Assembly: GCA_902805475.1 (NCBI GenBank)
Contig: CADCSX010000002.1
Span: 4,148,945-4,212,944, forward strand
Length of the DNA: 64,000 bases
Direction of reading: 5' to 3'
Source: Entonaema liquescens
Taxonomy: Eukaryota > Ascomycota > Sordariomycetes > Xylariales > Xylariaceae
The translations under genes were made by a program, and so were the position numbers. The notes under the pieces were generated by a model that saw nothing but the letters and a program-made list of their open reading frames with translations, did no database searches and was not told where the DNA came from. The number at the start of each line of letters is the position of its first letter. The stretch's first letter is position 1. Positions 1 to 10,183 of this stretch are shown here, in pieces.

Positions 1-1365
1 CTGATTACGAACCCCAGAAAGTACAACATGAAATAAATAATCAAAGGTCCTCCCTCGAGATTTAAAATGGGGTTGAAAGTAAAGCGGTAAAGAGAGAGGT
101 GAGGCTACCAAGTTCAGACTCCATGTTCATGAAGTTCCAGACTACCTACCTACCTAATATTCGCAGTCTTAGGAGGTTAACAACAGCGTTGTAGTACAGG
201 GGTAACACAACCTATAATAGACACCGGAAACCTCCAACAAAGACTATTCACAGAGCTCCCGCAGTTCTAGACACCTAGGCATTGAATAAGGCAATAAATC
301 TCGAGCCTAGGAATAATTCCACAGCTCGCCGGAAACCTTCCGTCCCCATCGAACAAAAGACAAACAAAGGTATAGCGCCTATAATAAACCATATACTATA
401 TGTATCAAGGCAAGTTCCGCGGAAAATGCCATTAGACAAGTAGAACAAAGACTAGATTTCAACTGCAATACAGCAAATTAGGAAGCACCTCCTGGGAAAC
501 TTGTCAGGATTGGACAATAGCTCACTTATGACGAGACGTAATCCCCGAGCACGGCCAAGCCATCTATAATCACCGAATTGTTATCTTCACCTTTGTTACC
601 TATGGATACTAGAGCGGTGGCGATAAGTCTGACTACAGTCTTGCATCATGCTACTTGATAAGTTATGTTTAAGGCATGGCAAGATATTCGCAATGTCTTG
701 CCTACACGTGAAGACCCTCATGTAATTTTTCATTCTATTTTGAGAATTTCCTCTTACTATGCAACAAAGTTAAGATCTACATAGAAGCTTAACTAGGTAC
801 CTACATACGTATCGAAGCTTATGTATAAGCCTCCTAGTTATCCCCAAAGCCCATATAGTATGGGACTTTTCAAGTACAGCTCGCATCTACACGCCACAGA
901 AATTGCTTCTCTAAAAGTCTTGTTTAAATTCCCGGCAGGACGCACCTGACAATTGAAATCGAAAGGGTTGTTACCTAGCAGGTAGTCTTCTTATACTACT
1001 AAGACACGGTGGTTAAGGGCCAGAGACTAAGTAAGGTCTGTAATAGCCATCAAGGTACCGAGGAACAAAGGGCCCGTAGCTGAATCGATAATATAGTTTT
1101 GACTGGGTTCATATTTCTTTGTACTTCAACGAAGCTGTGTCCTCATTTGCTTATGTCCTCACAGCAAGTGAGATAACATTATAGTACTTGAGAGCTTTTA
1201 CAATAGTGACATCAGGACTACGGAGTGTAATGACAATCGAATACACCCGGATACGCTAACCTTCAGCCTCCGTAAAGCGTACTATATATACATGTTACAA
1301 AATGCCTCCAGTCAAAGGGAAGGAAGGCAGGCCCCATCCAAAGTATGGAACGACTGCGTGATGGC
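1..1365. other. Intergenic stretch, no gene seen
   Basis: No open frame here has coding character, and no RNA gene or repeat is recognisable. The stretch is moderately AT-rich and carries short CTACCTACCTA-type words that recur between genes throughout the window. The right part is the 3' flank of the minus-strand RRP14 gene. Confidence 0.6.
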
Positions 1366-3107
1366 TTATTTCCTCTTCCCACCGCCGATGAATGACCCCT
1401 CAAACCCTGCTCTGCTCTTAGGCTTCTTCGCTCCTTTTTTCTTACCACCCTTGCCCGTGAGTTTCTCTTCGCGCCGTTTCCTGATGTTCTCCTCTCGTTT
1501 CTTTTGCCGGTCCTTCATTGACTTAGCGACACCTTCCTTCCTGGCGGACCATTCCTTTTCGCTCTTTTTCTTGGCCGTCTCCTTACGTTTGACTGCTTTC
1601 TTGAGCAGCTTTTCGTCGTCCTTGATCTTTTCGCCTTCCGCGCGTCTCCTCGCAGTAAGCCAAAGCTCCTTGTCTTCGACGTCCTTTCGCTTATCTTCGT
1701 TCATCTCTTGTAGCCGCTTTTTCTGGCTTTCTAACTTTTCGAGGGCCGTTTTAGGATCTGATGGGCCCTTTTTCTTGCCGCTGCTTAGAACATGTGTGAG
1801 GTCATGAGATAATTGAGAGCCGTCGCCAAAGCCGATACGACCAAATGAAAAGTTGGTGTTCTCGAGATCGATGGCCGGGCTAAGGATGCTACCTGGAGAG
1901 TTGCGAGCAGACGCTAAAGCTTCTTCGCGCTTGAGGTCTTCTTCCATTTTAGCCTTCTGCCGTAACTCTTTCTTGTGCGCTTTTCGTTCCGCTTGCTTTT
2001 GGCGCCGTGCTTCGATCAGCTCCTGGCGCGTGCGTATAGGCTTTCCGTCAACATCCGCTTTTCGCGCATCGCGGAGTGCTTGTATCCTTGCCGCGAGGCG
2101 CGCCCGAAGTGCAGTGGTATCAGGGGAATCTTAATATGCTTTGGCTTTTCAGGGGGGGCTGAGGATGATACGGATGTTGTTGTGCTCGGGGCTTGGCCGG
2201 TTGAGTCGGCGGGCGTGCCGTTAGTGTCGAAGATGGGGGATTGAGGTTCCGATGGAGGGGAGGGGGCAGAGACTGAATTTTGTTCTCCGGTAGCGTCAGC
2301 AAGACCAGTAACATCGAAGGGCTTGATGTCTGAGGCTTCAGCTTCTTCTTCTTCTGCCTCTGGCTGCTCATCGTCAGTCTCAGTGCTAGTGTCGGCGGAT
2401 ATGATATCACCATTTGGCGCTGAGCTGGTCTTCGTTTCTCTAGACCCTAACTTAATCTTGTTGACGCCCTTGATAGTTTGTCGTTGGAAGGCAGCCTCTT
2501 CTTCCCTTAGGCGCTGTCGTTCTGCCTTTCGCTCCTTTCGCGCGTCTCTCTTCTCTTGCTTCCGCCGTTCCTTTTCGTTCAGCTCGGTTTGCTCCTCATC
2601 TAACTTCTTCTGTTTCTTGGAATCCTGTTGTGCTTTCTTCTTCAGTCCCTCGCCGGGTTTCTCAGTCTCGACTCCTTCCATATCAGACCAGTCGTCATCG
2701 TCATCGCCATCTTGCATCTGATCACGCTTTCGCTTTTTCAGCGCTTGCTCATCCATGACTTCCTTGACGCTTCGGTTTAGGGCACTATCGGGGTCGAGCT
2801 TATTACGTCGGGCAGCGGCGGCTTCAGCTTTGGTCTGCTTCTTGCGTTTCCACTGGTCCTGAGTAATGATGAGCAATCGGAGCGACTTGGCTGCGTTGCT
2901 ACGGTGTGCGACTTACGCTCGTATCTTCTCCATAGTACATTCTGGCAGGTATCAGGGACAAGAGTCCGTCAAAGGACTTTTGCGAGTTGAGGAGCCGCTC
3001 CTATGCATCGTGGTGTCGGTTATCATTCTTCAAGAGCACGCGATATCCTGTCGGCAATACAGGGTCAAGTGATTGGATTAACCAACCTTTAACGAGGAGT
3101 CCTCCAT
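1366..3107 (-). CDS. RRP14: Rrp14/SURF6 ribosome-biogenesis protein (frame broken once)
   Basis: Nucleolar SURF6-family protein; the family acts in rRNA processing and 60S/40S assembly. Three exons are visible: 3107-3087 (start ATG), 3000-2917 and 2858-1366, with introns ending TAG and CAG. Exon 2 plus the start of exon 3 give the family's N-terminal signature (FDGLLSLIPARMYYGEDTS, then DQWKRKKQTKAEAAAARRNK). The C-terminal SURF6 domain (LRARLAARIQALRDARKAD, then NTNFSFGRI) is very Lys/Arg/Glu-rich and ends in GGGKRK. The central 150 residues are acidic and low in complexity. The N- and C-terminal halves lie in different frames. One extra C in the C run at 2123-2126 (GGGG on the plus strand) would restore a 532-residue protein reading KIPPDTTALR. 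Because SURF6 proteins are generally essential, I suspect a sequence error. Confidence 0.9.
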
Positions 3108-4126
3108 AATGCCTATTGAGCTAGAAAATCCGGTAGGATTATCCTTAAGGCTTCTACTACTGGTAGTATTTAGCTATCGAAGCGATGAAGAAGGAAGCTT
3201 AGAGTTTTTGACTTCGTTACGATTGAATAACGAGGGATTGGTGGAGTGAAGAAAAAGTTCCCAAGTAAAAAATAAAAAGTAGGTTGCCCGCAGTAGTTGC
3301 ACCAGTGCAGTTGCTAGAAACGATTGGCGCCTTGGGCTAACAGCAAAAAATAGATGAGGCCGAGTCTTGATTGGATAGAACAGAAATTGGTTTTTGCTGG
3401 TGGGAATTTTTTCTTAGTGCGGAGTCTATCGCTTACCTTATCAACTGCGAAATCTTGGCACTTTTCTAAGGGACCTTACTGGATGGAGGTGCTGAGTTAT
3501 TTCTGTGGGGTCATACTATTATCGATAACAATAGTCTGCGCTAGTGTACAATTCGCAACAAGAAGCTGCAAAGACGAAAAGATTAAAGAGACGGAGATCC
3601 GGGAGTTGACCGGCCCCACTTCGGCTTGCATAATTCGGGAAACCACTACATATACACTTACATTATTGTAATGATGTATAAGTCTATGCTGATATGTTTA
3701 CGAATGTGGACGGGACCCTGTAGCCCCAATAAGTTGATGCTAAAGTAGAGTCATAAGATGATGAAATCACAAGTACATATATACCTCAAGCTTCGGGACG
3801 CATACTCCCGCGATTTTTCCACTTCTCCATAAACGGACCTTGTTTCCGAGTCCTCAACAGCAACATCAGATCTCTAAACAGATTTTCGGACCGCTACGTT
3901 AAATCATAAATGCCGTGGTCCCCGTAGAATAGCACAAAATGATGGCCTTCAACTGGCTACGGCGCAGGTTATCGATGCTACCAAGAGGCTCAATTAGTGA
4001 GATCCTAGTAACGCGGCTTAAAGGCCTCCGTTTCCCCAATGAGGAAATACCCGAATTGGGGAAAAGGTTTTGTTGGACGAAGTATAAGTATCTTATACTA
4101 GACAGCAGCAAGTTCGTTCATAATAA
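3108..4126. other. Divergent intergenic region
   Basis: This 1 kb separates divergent RRP14 (minus) and the mannanase (plus), so it should hold both promoters. I see no further gene; a 105-codon frame at 3354-3671 has no recognisable features. Confidence 0.5.
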
Positions 4127-4138
4127 CTATATAAGTAG
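4127..4138 (+). promoter_or_regulatory. TATA-like box of the mannanase gene
   Basis: The sequence CTATATAAGTAG lies about 35-40 nt before the mannanase ATG at 4169. The spacing suits a TATA element with a short leader. Assignment rests on sequence and position only. Confidence 0.45.
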
Positions 4139-4168
4139 GGATTTATACCAACTGATTCTCTCATCAAG

Positions 4169-5548
4169 ATGGTCCGCACTCTAAGAAGCCTTCTATCCCT
4201 CGGTCTACTGGCAAGCGGAGAAGTCTACGCCAGTCCCGTGGGCAAGACTGGTGACAAAGCTGTTCCTGAAGGCTTCGTCACTGCCAAAGGAGGCAAGTTC
4301 CAACTTGACGGGAAGGACTTCAACTTCGCCGGGAGTAACGCGTATTATTTACCCTTTGAGAGCGTGTGTACTTACCCTTTCCATCCTTTCCTTTCTCTTG
4401 TATGTGGATAAGTGACTTTCTCTAATTACTACCATAGAATGCAGCTGATGTCGAGCTTGGGCTTGCTGCCGCGAAAGATGCTGGCCTGAAAGTATTTCGT
4501 ACCTGGGGTTTCAATGACAAGAACGTCACCTATAACCCTCAAGGTCTACCGCAGTATGGTGGCGAGGGCGCAGGCGCGACCAACGCTGTCTTCCAATGGT
4601 GGGCTAATGGCACCTCGACTATCAGCATCACTGAATTCGACAAGGTAGTTGATACTGCCACTAAAGTCGGCATTAAACTCATTGTTACTTTCACGAATAA
4701 CTGGGCTGACTACGGTGGCATGGACGTTTTTACTATCAACCTTGGCGGGAAATATCACGATGATGTAAGTTTACAAAACTACCTTATTAACTCGCCAAGG
4801 CTATGTTCTTCATAGGTATATATGCTGACAATGTTTACAGTTCTACCGGCTACCTCAAATCAGAGATGCATACAAGAAATATGTTGAGCAGTTTGTCACG
4901 CGTTACAAGGATTCTGCGGCTATCTTCGCTTGGGAACTAGCCAACGAACCGCGCTGTGGTGCCGATGCCGTGCGCAACCTGCCCGTAAGCGGTAACTGCA
5001 CGGCGGATACGCTGACCTCTTGGATCGATGAGATGAGCACATTCGTTAAGAGCGTGGACCCGAACCATCTAGTGACGTGGGGTGGTGAGGGTGGCTTTAA
5101 CCAAGAGTCGGATGACTGGGCGTATAACGGTTCCGACGGCGGCGATTTCGACGCCAATATAGCCTTACCAAATATTGACTTCGGCGTGTTCCACACATAT
5201 CCCGACTGGTGGACCAAGACCGTCGCCTGGTCCGACCAATGGATCCGTGATCACGCAGCCGCGGGCAAGAAGGCGGACAAGCCAGTCGTTCACGAAGAGT
5301 ACGGGTGGATGACACCCGAGGTACGCGAGCAGAATGGGATCCCTCCCGTAAACGCGACGAGATTAGAGGTCGAAGGAGGCTGGCAAAAAATCATGCTCGA
5401 GGAGGTCGTGGCAGACTTGTACTGGCAGTACGGCTTCTCGGGGTATTCTTATGGTCGCAATCATAACGATGGCTTCACTATTTACTTAGACGACGAAGAA
5501 GCACAGACACTGGTCTATGATCACGCGAAAGCCGTGAACAGCCTCTGA
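4169..5548 (+). CDS. Secreted endo-1,4-beta-mannanase, GH5 subfamily 7 type
   Basis: Predicted to cleave internal beta-1,4-mannosidic bonds in plant mannans outside the cell. Exons are 4169-4363, 4438-4764 and 4841-5548, giving 409 aa with no frame problems. Residues 1-21 look like a signal peptide, followed by a short linker. The GH5 fold is recognisable: FNFAGSNAYYLPFES near the N-terminus, the acid/base Glu in AWELANEPRC, GVFHTYPDWW, and the nucleophile Glu in KPVVHEEYGW, ending WQYGFSGYSYGRNHNDG. There is no CBM1 cellulose-binding module, so it resembles catalytic-domain-only fungal mannanases. Both introns have GT/AG ends; the first uses the weaker donor GTGTGT. A TATA-like box precedes the start. 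It converges on the SDR gene downstream. Confidence 0.92.
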
Positions 5549-5887
5549 GAGAGCCTTGAGTAAAGAGAAGAGGACAACTAAAAAGCGCTTTGGGTGATAG
5601 AGATTAATCATTGGAAAGGGGGGAAGGGGGTCCTCGAGCAAGGAAGCTCTATTGTTTAAGATTGCGTTGTTACATAGACCTCAAACTCCATGTATTGGAA
5701 CATCGACTTATTCTTCTCGTTAAACCCGACGCCAACTTTCCTGCGTGAGCTACATGTACATAGTTAAGATAAAACTGTTCCTGATAAACGGATCGAAATG
5801 GATAAAATCATGATGAGAGTGAATCCGTACTTGTATTCTCTCGTATAATATTTGGTTGACGTGGCATATAACTGTGTCACTATATCT
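5549..5887. other. Short region between convergent genes
   Basis: This holds the 3' flanks of the mannanase (plus) and the SDR gene (minus). Nothing else is seen, and no terminator-type structure was identified. Confidence 0.5.
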
Positions 5888-7384
5888 TCACATATTCCCG
5901 GGAACGGTCAGAGCCATACCACCGTCGACAATTGAGACGGTACCCCAGACAAAGTCGTTCGTAGCGAGCATAAGGATAGCCTAAAATCAGCGGTTCGTTA
6001 GCCAGTACTCCCTATGAATTGCACGCTTCTTGTAGTCGTTTCCCTTAGAGAAAGGAGGCTTATAACTCAGTAGCAAAAGGGAAGGGCCCGACTCACACTG
6101 GCAAGCTCTTGCGGGGTTCCCATACGATTGACCCTCTCAACACCCATACTCTTCAGGAAGAGCGCAAAATGCTCGTTCGAAGCCGTGCTTTCATTCTCAT
6201 CATTGGATGCGCCTGTCGTCATCTCCGATGGAAAGTATCCTAAGTAATTATGTTAACACCATTTGGTCCTACCTTAAGGTCATATGTGAGAGGGAAGAGA
6301 AATAGACGTTTACCCAGCGCGAGGCCATTCACGCGAACATTTATTTTCTCATGGCTGAATTCATACGCCATCTGGCGCGTGAGATGCACGAGCGCAGCCT
6401 TACTGGCCTGTTTCTTGGTTAGTGTACCCGGAGGTATCGTAGCTATGGAATGAATGCCTCACGTTGTACGAGAATTGGCAATTCTGGGACCTATGGAAGT
6501 ATCGTCATTATTAATACGTAACTGCTTATCTATATCCGACGCTAGGATTGGAGTATCTGTACTGACATTCGAAGAATTCCACCGACCGAGCTGTTATTGA
6601 TCACGTTGCCAATTTTCCCAGTCGGACCAGATACAGCTTTAGCTAGGAGCGGGAGAAATGCCGCTGTGACGAAGTACTGCGAAGTACAATTGACGTCGAA
6701 GGCTATAAGATAGTTAGTCAGACATAGGGACCGAATAGTGACCAAGGGATTGCTATCTCCTACATTTCTGCCAGTTATCTTCATTACTCTCGGCCAGAAT
6801 TGCCTCGCTGAAAGTCTCGGGTCCGTCTTCCGCTTTCGCGGTGGGTCTTCCAGCCCAAATTCCCGCGTTATTAACAAGGCTGTTAAAACCAAAGGTTAGA
6901 TACGAAACCATAATTAAAGCCGGAGTAGCAGCAAAAGAACTTACACATTGACGAATCCCTCCTTTTGCGTGATCTCGGCTACGACGCCCCTGACGCTATC
7001 CTTCGACGTGATATCCATCACAATAGGGACGATGCTACCACCAAGAGAACCCAACCTTTCCGGAGAACCATGGATGCGAGTACTCGTCTCTAGAACGTCT
7101 GCACGGCGCCCGGTGATGTAGACCTTGGCTCCATTGGCGGCTAATGTTTGAGCGATCACTGGAAGGACACGTGCTAAGCAGCTGAAAAGCTAAAGGAGAA
7201 GGGGAGGGAGCATGATAAATTTAGGGGCTTACTTAGTCCAACACCTGTTCCCCCGCCCGTCACTGCGTAGAAAAATCAGCAAAAGAGGGGAGGCTAGAAA
7301 AAAAGGGGGTAAAAACTAACCGACAGCGACCCAGCCCTTTAGCGAAAATAAGGATATCGCGGAAAGGGGGTGAGGAGAAGCCAT
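5888..7384 (-). CDS. Short-chain dehydrogenase/reductase (SDR), eight-exon model
   Basis: Classical NAD(P)-dependent SDR; substrate unknown. Exons by eye: 7384-7321, 7262-7233, 7158-6945, 6879-6764, 6702-6563, 6407-6314, 6239-6097 and 5980-5888. They join in frame to 297 aa. Visible motifs are the cofactor loop TGGGTGVG, the strand NGAKVYITGRR, VNVLVNNAGIWAG, the serine-containing VINNSSVGG, then ASKAALVHLTRQMAYEF, VNGLALGYFPSEM, and the C-terminal TVSIVDGGMALTVPGNM. Intron ends fit, for example GACTAAC before TATAG. The segment around 6408-6562 is a problem: the Tyr of the YxxxK active site should fall just before ASK, but no splice choice I tried supplies it. A tiny exon may be hidden there, or the enzyme may be inactive. 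The start reads MASPHPLSAISLFSLKGW. Confidence 0.82.
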
Positions 7385-8211
7385 CTTGATAAGTGATAGT
7401 CCTGGTTGAAAGGGGAGTAGGATTGATTGCCAACAAGTAGGTAACGAGCAAAAGTAGCGAGAGAGGGAAAGAAAAGGAGAAAAGGGGCTGGAGAAAAGAG
7501 ACGGGCGAGTGACTCCGTCTTATAAATACGGACAGGTCTTGGCGCAATGTATATACTGCCGATAACGTATAGGGCTTACAAGCGAGACGCTCCCGATATC
7601 ACTTAGCCCTCCATAAGCTAGGAGACATATTGCACGCGCCTCGAGGGCCGGAGTCCACCTTGTTGTGCGTGCTTCGGGCTTCCATCCTGGGCCGACCTAA
7701 CCCACTAATGAGATGGCGGGGGCCAGCTTCGGTCAGACCAATCAACATTGGCCTAAACAACAAGGTCAGCTACGAATTTGAAATTTAGGACACCCCTTAC
7801 CAAATATTTTTATCATCTCGAGAGACGATGTATACGGAGAAAACAAATATCATATTCTAGCATTCCAGTCACTACAATACTTATTCATGCGATTAAAACA
7901 ATGTATACACTTCTAGAGCCGAAGCAAATCTAGTCACCCCGAAGCCACTAAGCGTACGCCGGAATCCTAAACCCCTGACACGCGTCAAGAACACCGTGGT
8001 ATCAAAACAAAACCGTAGCTTTAGCATCGCCCCTGCACATGAATCCTTCAGAGACCATGCTCGTTGTTGGCGATCATATCAATGTCGCGTGTGTAAATGT
8101 TACATGCCCCTATTACTCAATACCGGTGTTGCCCTGGATTGGATGACTATAAGCCTGCAAATTGGGGGCTACCAGGATGCAGAACATTATAAGATCCGCT
8201 GTTGTTCGACT
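7385..8211. other. Intergenic region, SDR upstream side
   Basis: This lies between the SDR start and the end of HPC2, both on the minus strand. A minus-strand TATTTATAAG near 7518-7529, about 140 nt before the SDR ATG, could be a TATA element. No gene is seen. Confidence 0.45.
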
Positions 8212-10183
8212 TCAAAAAGCTGCTTCACGTTCAGCCTTTTCGCGGTCCATTTGAGCTTTGTCAGCTTTCGTCATCCGCGGCTTTCTAACCGCGCCCCTCG
8301 GGATCCAGGACCGCCTCCTCGACCTCGTCCCGCGCCCGTAGTCGTTGCACGAGCGCCGCCACGACCACCGCGCGATCCACGTCCCCGCTTAGGTGCGCCC
8401 TCGCCGCTGCATCAAATTAGTACAACCGAAGCGCTATGAATAGGTGATATACGTACCGTCCAGATTCGGGCTTCTCAACCTCCGGTATTAAAGGACCGGA
8501 GTAGACGAAGAAGCCGTCCCTGCTGGCCGCCGCCTGTTCCTCCCAGAGCAATTCCGAATCATCAACAAAATCATCATCCTTGTCATACTCGTCCTCTTTA
8601 AAATGTCTCTTCTTCTTTGCGGGCTTGCCATCAGCAGCTTTGTCCGGCCCACTTGTGCCGCCCATTTCGACATTGGAGTCCTCATTCTCCGATTCATCAA
8701 CCGACATCTCATCACCCTCACGGCTGGAATCGTTCTGGGCCAATGCAGCAGACGCGGCGGCGATGCGGGCCTTGCGTGCTTTAAGTTCAGCCTGGCGCGG
8801 GTGAAGGGCTTCCCAGCCGTACTGATCCTCGGCCATCCGCATGAAGTTGATGTATTTGTTCGTTTCCCCGTTAAGAGGGATATTCAGGATAATCGATGGG
8901 GCATCAAACTCAGATCCGGGTTCTGATTTACCAAAGTCTAGGATGGAACGCTCAGGTCCGCTCGGAAGAGGGGGGGCGAAGGCATCCTTGACAGCATTGA
9001 TGCGAGGTGACGACGATGCGGTGCTGTGGTTTTTTGTTGACGTCTTCTTGGTGCCGGCCGCACCAATCGTAGTGATAGACGTGGGGCGAATCTCGATCTT
9101 GGAGGTAATCCCATGCGTAAGGGCCGGCGCAGGCTTCTTAGTGTCCTTGGTCTCTTTACTCTCCTTGCCTTCCTTGCCTTCCTTGCCTTCAGTCGTGGGC
9201 GGCTTCGGCGCAGGCGGAGGCACGAAGTCTTTGCGAAAAGGGTTAGGAGACTCTGGCATTGAGTTAGATTCCTTATGGATGCGTGGTTGGGACTGAGAAG
9301 GCGGCTGGGATTGTTGTGTGCTCTGAGCAAAAGAAGTATGAGACGGAACAGGTGAAATAATATTCGGTACAGGCGGATCCACAAGACTGGCAATCGAAGG
9401 AGAAGCACTTGCGCGATTGATGGTATTTGTAGTGGTAGGTCCACGAGGAGATCCGCTTATCGGGTTGGAATAAGTGTGCGTGACCATAGTCTCTCTTATG
9501 GGGTCATAATTTGATGAGCGAATTGGGTCATAGTTAGTACCACTCGTCCGTGATGGAGCGCTAGGCCGCGTCAGTTGCTGCTGCTGCTGCTGTTGAGGCG
9601 ACTGCTGCGATTGCTGACGAGGGAATTGTAGGGGTTCGGGATCGGTATTCAGAATACTGGACATGGATCCGGGCATACTATCGCGTTTCACTTCCCTCTG
9701 AGGGAGCGGTTCCAATCGATTCTGAGTCGTGCTCATCTCGGTGATCTTAGTCTGTCGCGACGCCGTAGTCCCGGAATTTGCACCACCGCTGACACTAGCA
9801 GCGCGAGATCTTGGTTCGGCCGCCTCGCCCTCGAGAGATACACCCTTACGTCTTCTCGAAACAGTCGGTGCGTTAGGGTCCTTTTGCTTCCGCACTCGCT
9901 TGACCTTCTCTCCTTCTTCGGGATTGGTACTATTTCGCTTGTTGATCCTCGTCCCAGGCTTGGGACCAGGCTTCCTCCTTGGTAAGCCGTCCTTCGTTAA
10001 CATAGGCTGACCCGATCCGTCATATCTAATAGTAGTAGGATCTACTACAATCTCATCCAACTCCCCATTCTTTGCTCTGCCTTCTCCGTTTGGCGAACCA
10101 GGTCCCGATAACATAGAAGGGGGATCAGACAGTTCCGGCGAAGAACTAAGTCGTGCCAGGGTGTTGGTAGAACCCCCAGCCAT
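8212..10183 (-). CDS. HPC2: Hpc2/ubinuclein-type subunit of the HIR histone chaperone complex
   Basis: The family acts with HIR proteins and Asf1 in replication-independent H3-H4 deposition in the nucleus. Exon 1 is 10183-8457 and exon 2 starts at 8406 after a 50-nt intron. The long N-terminal part is disordered: Ser/Pro/Thr-rich, with an AT-hook-like RRKPGPKPGTR, a polyglutamine run near residue 200, and GKE repeats. The diagnostic Hpc2-related domain lies near residues 525-555 (EDEYDKDDDFVDDSELLWEE, then DGFFVYSGPLI). Exon 2 encodes an Arg/Gly-rich tail. As written, exon 2 stops soon after SRGARLESRG. One more G in the G run at 8294-8297 (CCCC on plus) instead gives a lysine-rich end (RKPRMTKADKAQMDREKAER) stopping at 8212, for 640 aa. 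I favour the longer form but cannot prove it. Confidence 0.85.
9163..9190 (+). repeat. 9-bp microsatellite in HPC2 (GKE repeats)
   Basis: About three copies of CCTTGCCTT, read on the minus strand as Gly-Lys-Glu repeats in the disordered part of Hpc2. Confidence 0.8.
9574..9595 (+). repeat. CAG/CTG repeat in HPC2 (polyglutamine)
   Basis: A run of CTG on plus (CAG on minus) that encodes most of a Gln tract in Hpc2, a likely length-variable site. Confidence 0.8.

Noticed and set aside
1292..1807. 171-codon plus-strand open frame
   Set aside because: It is the antisense shadow of the RRP14 C-terminal exon; the Ser/Phe/Leu-rich product reflects the Lys/Glu codons of the real gene.
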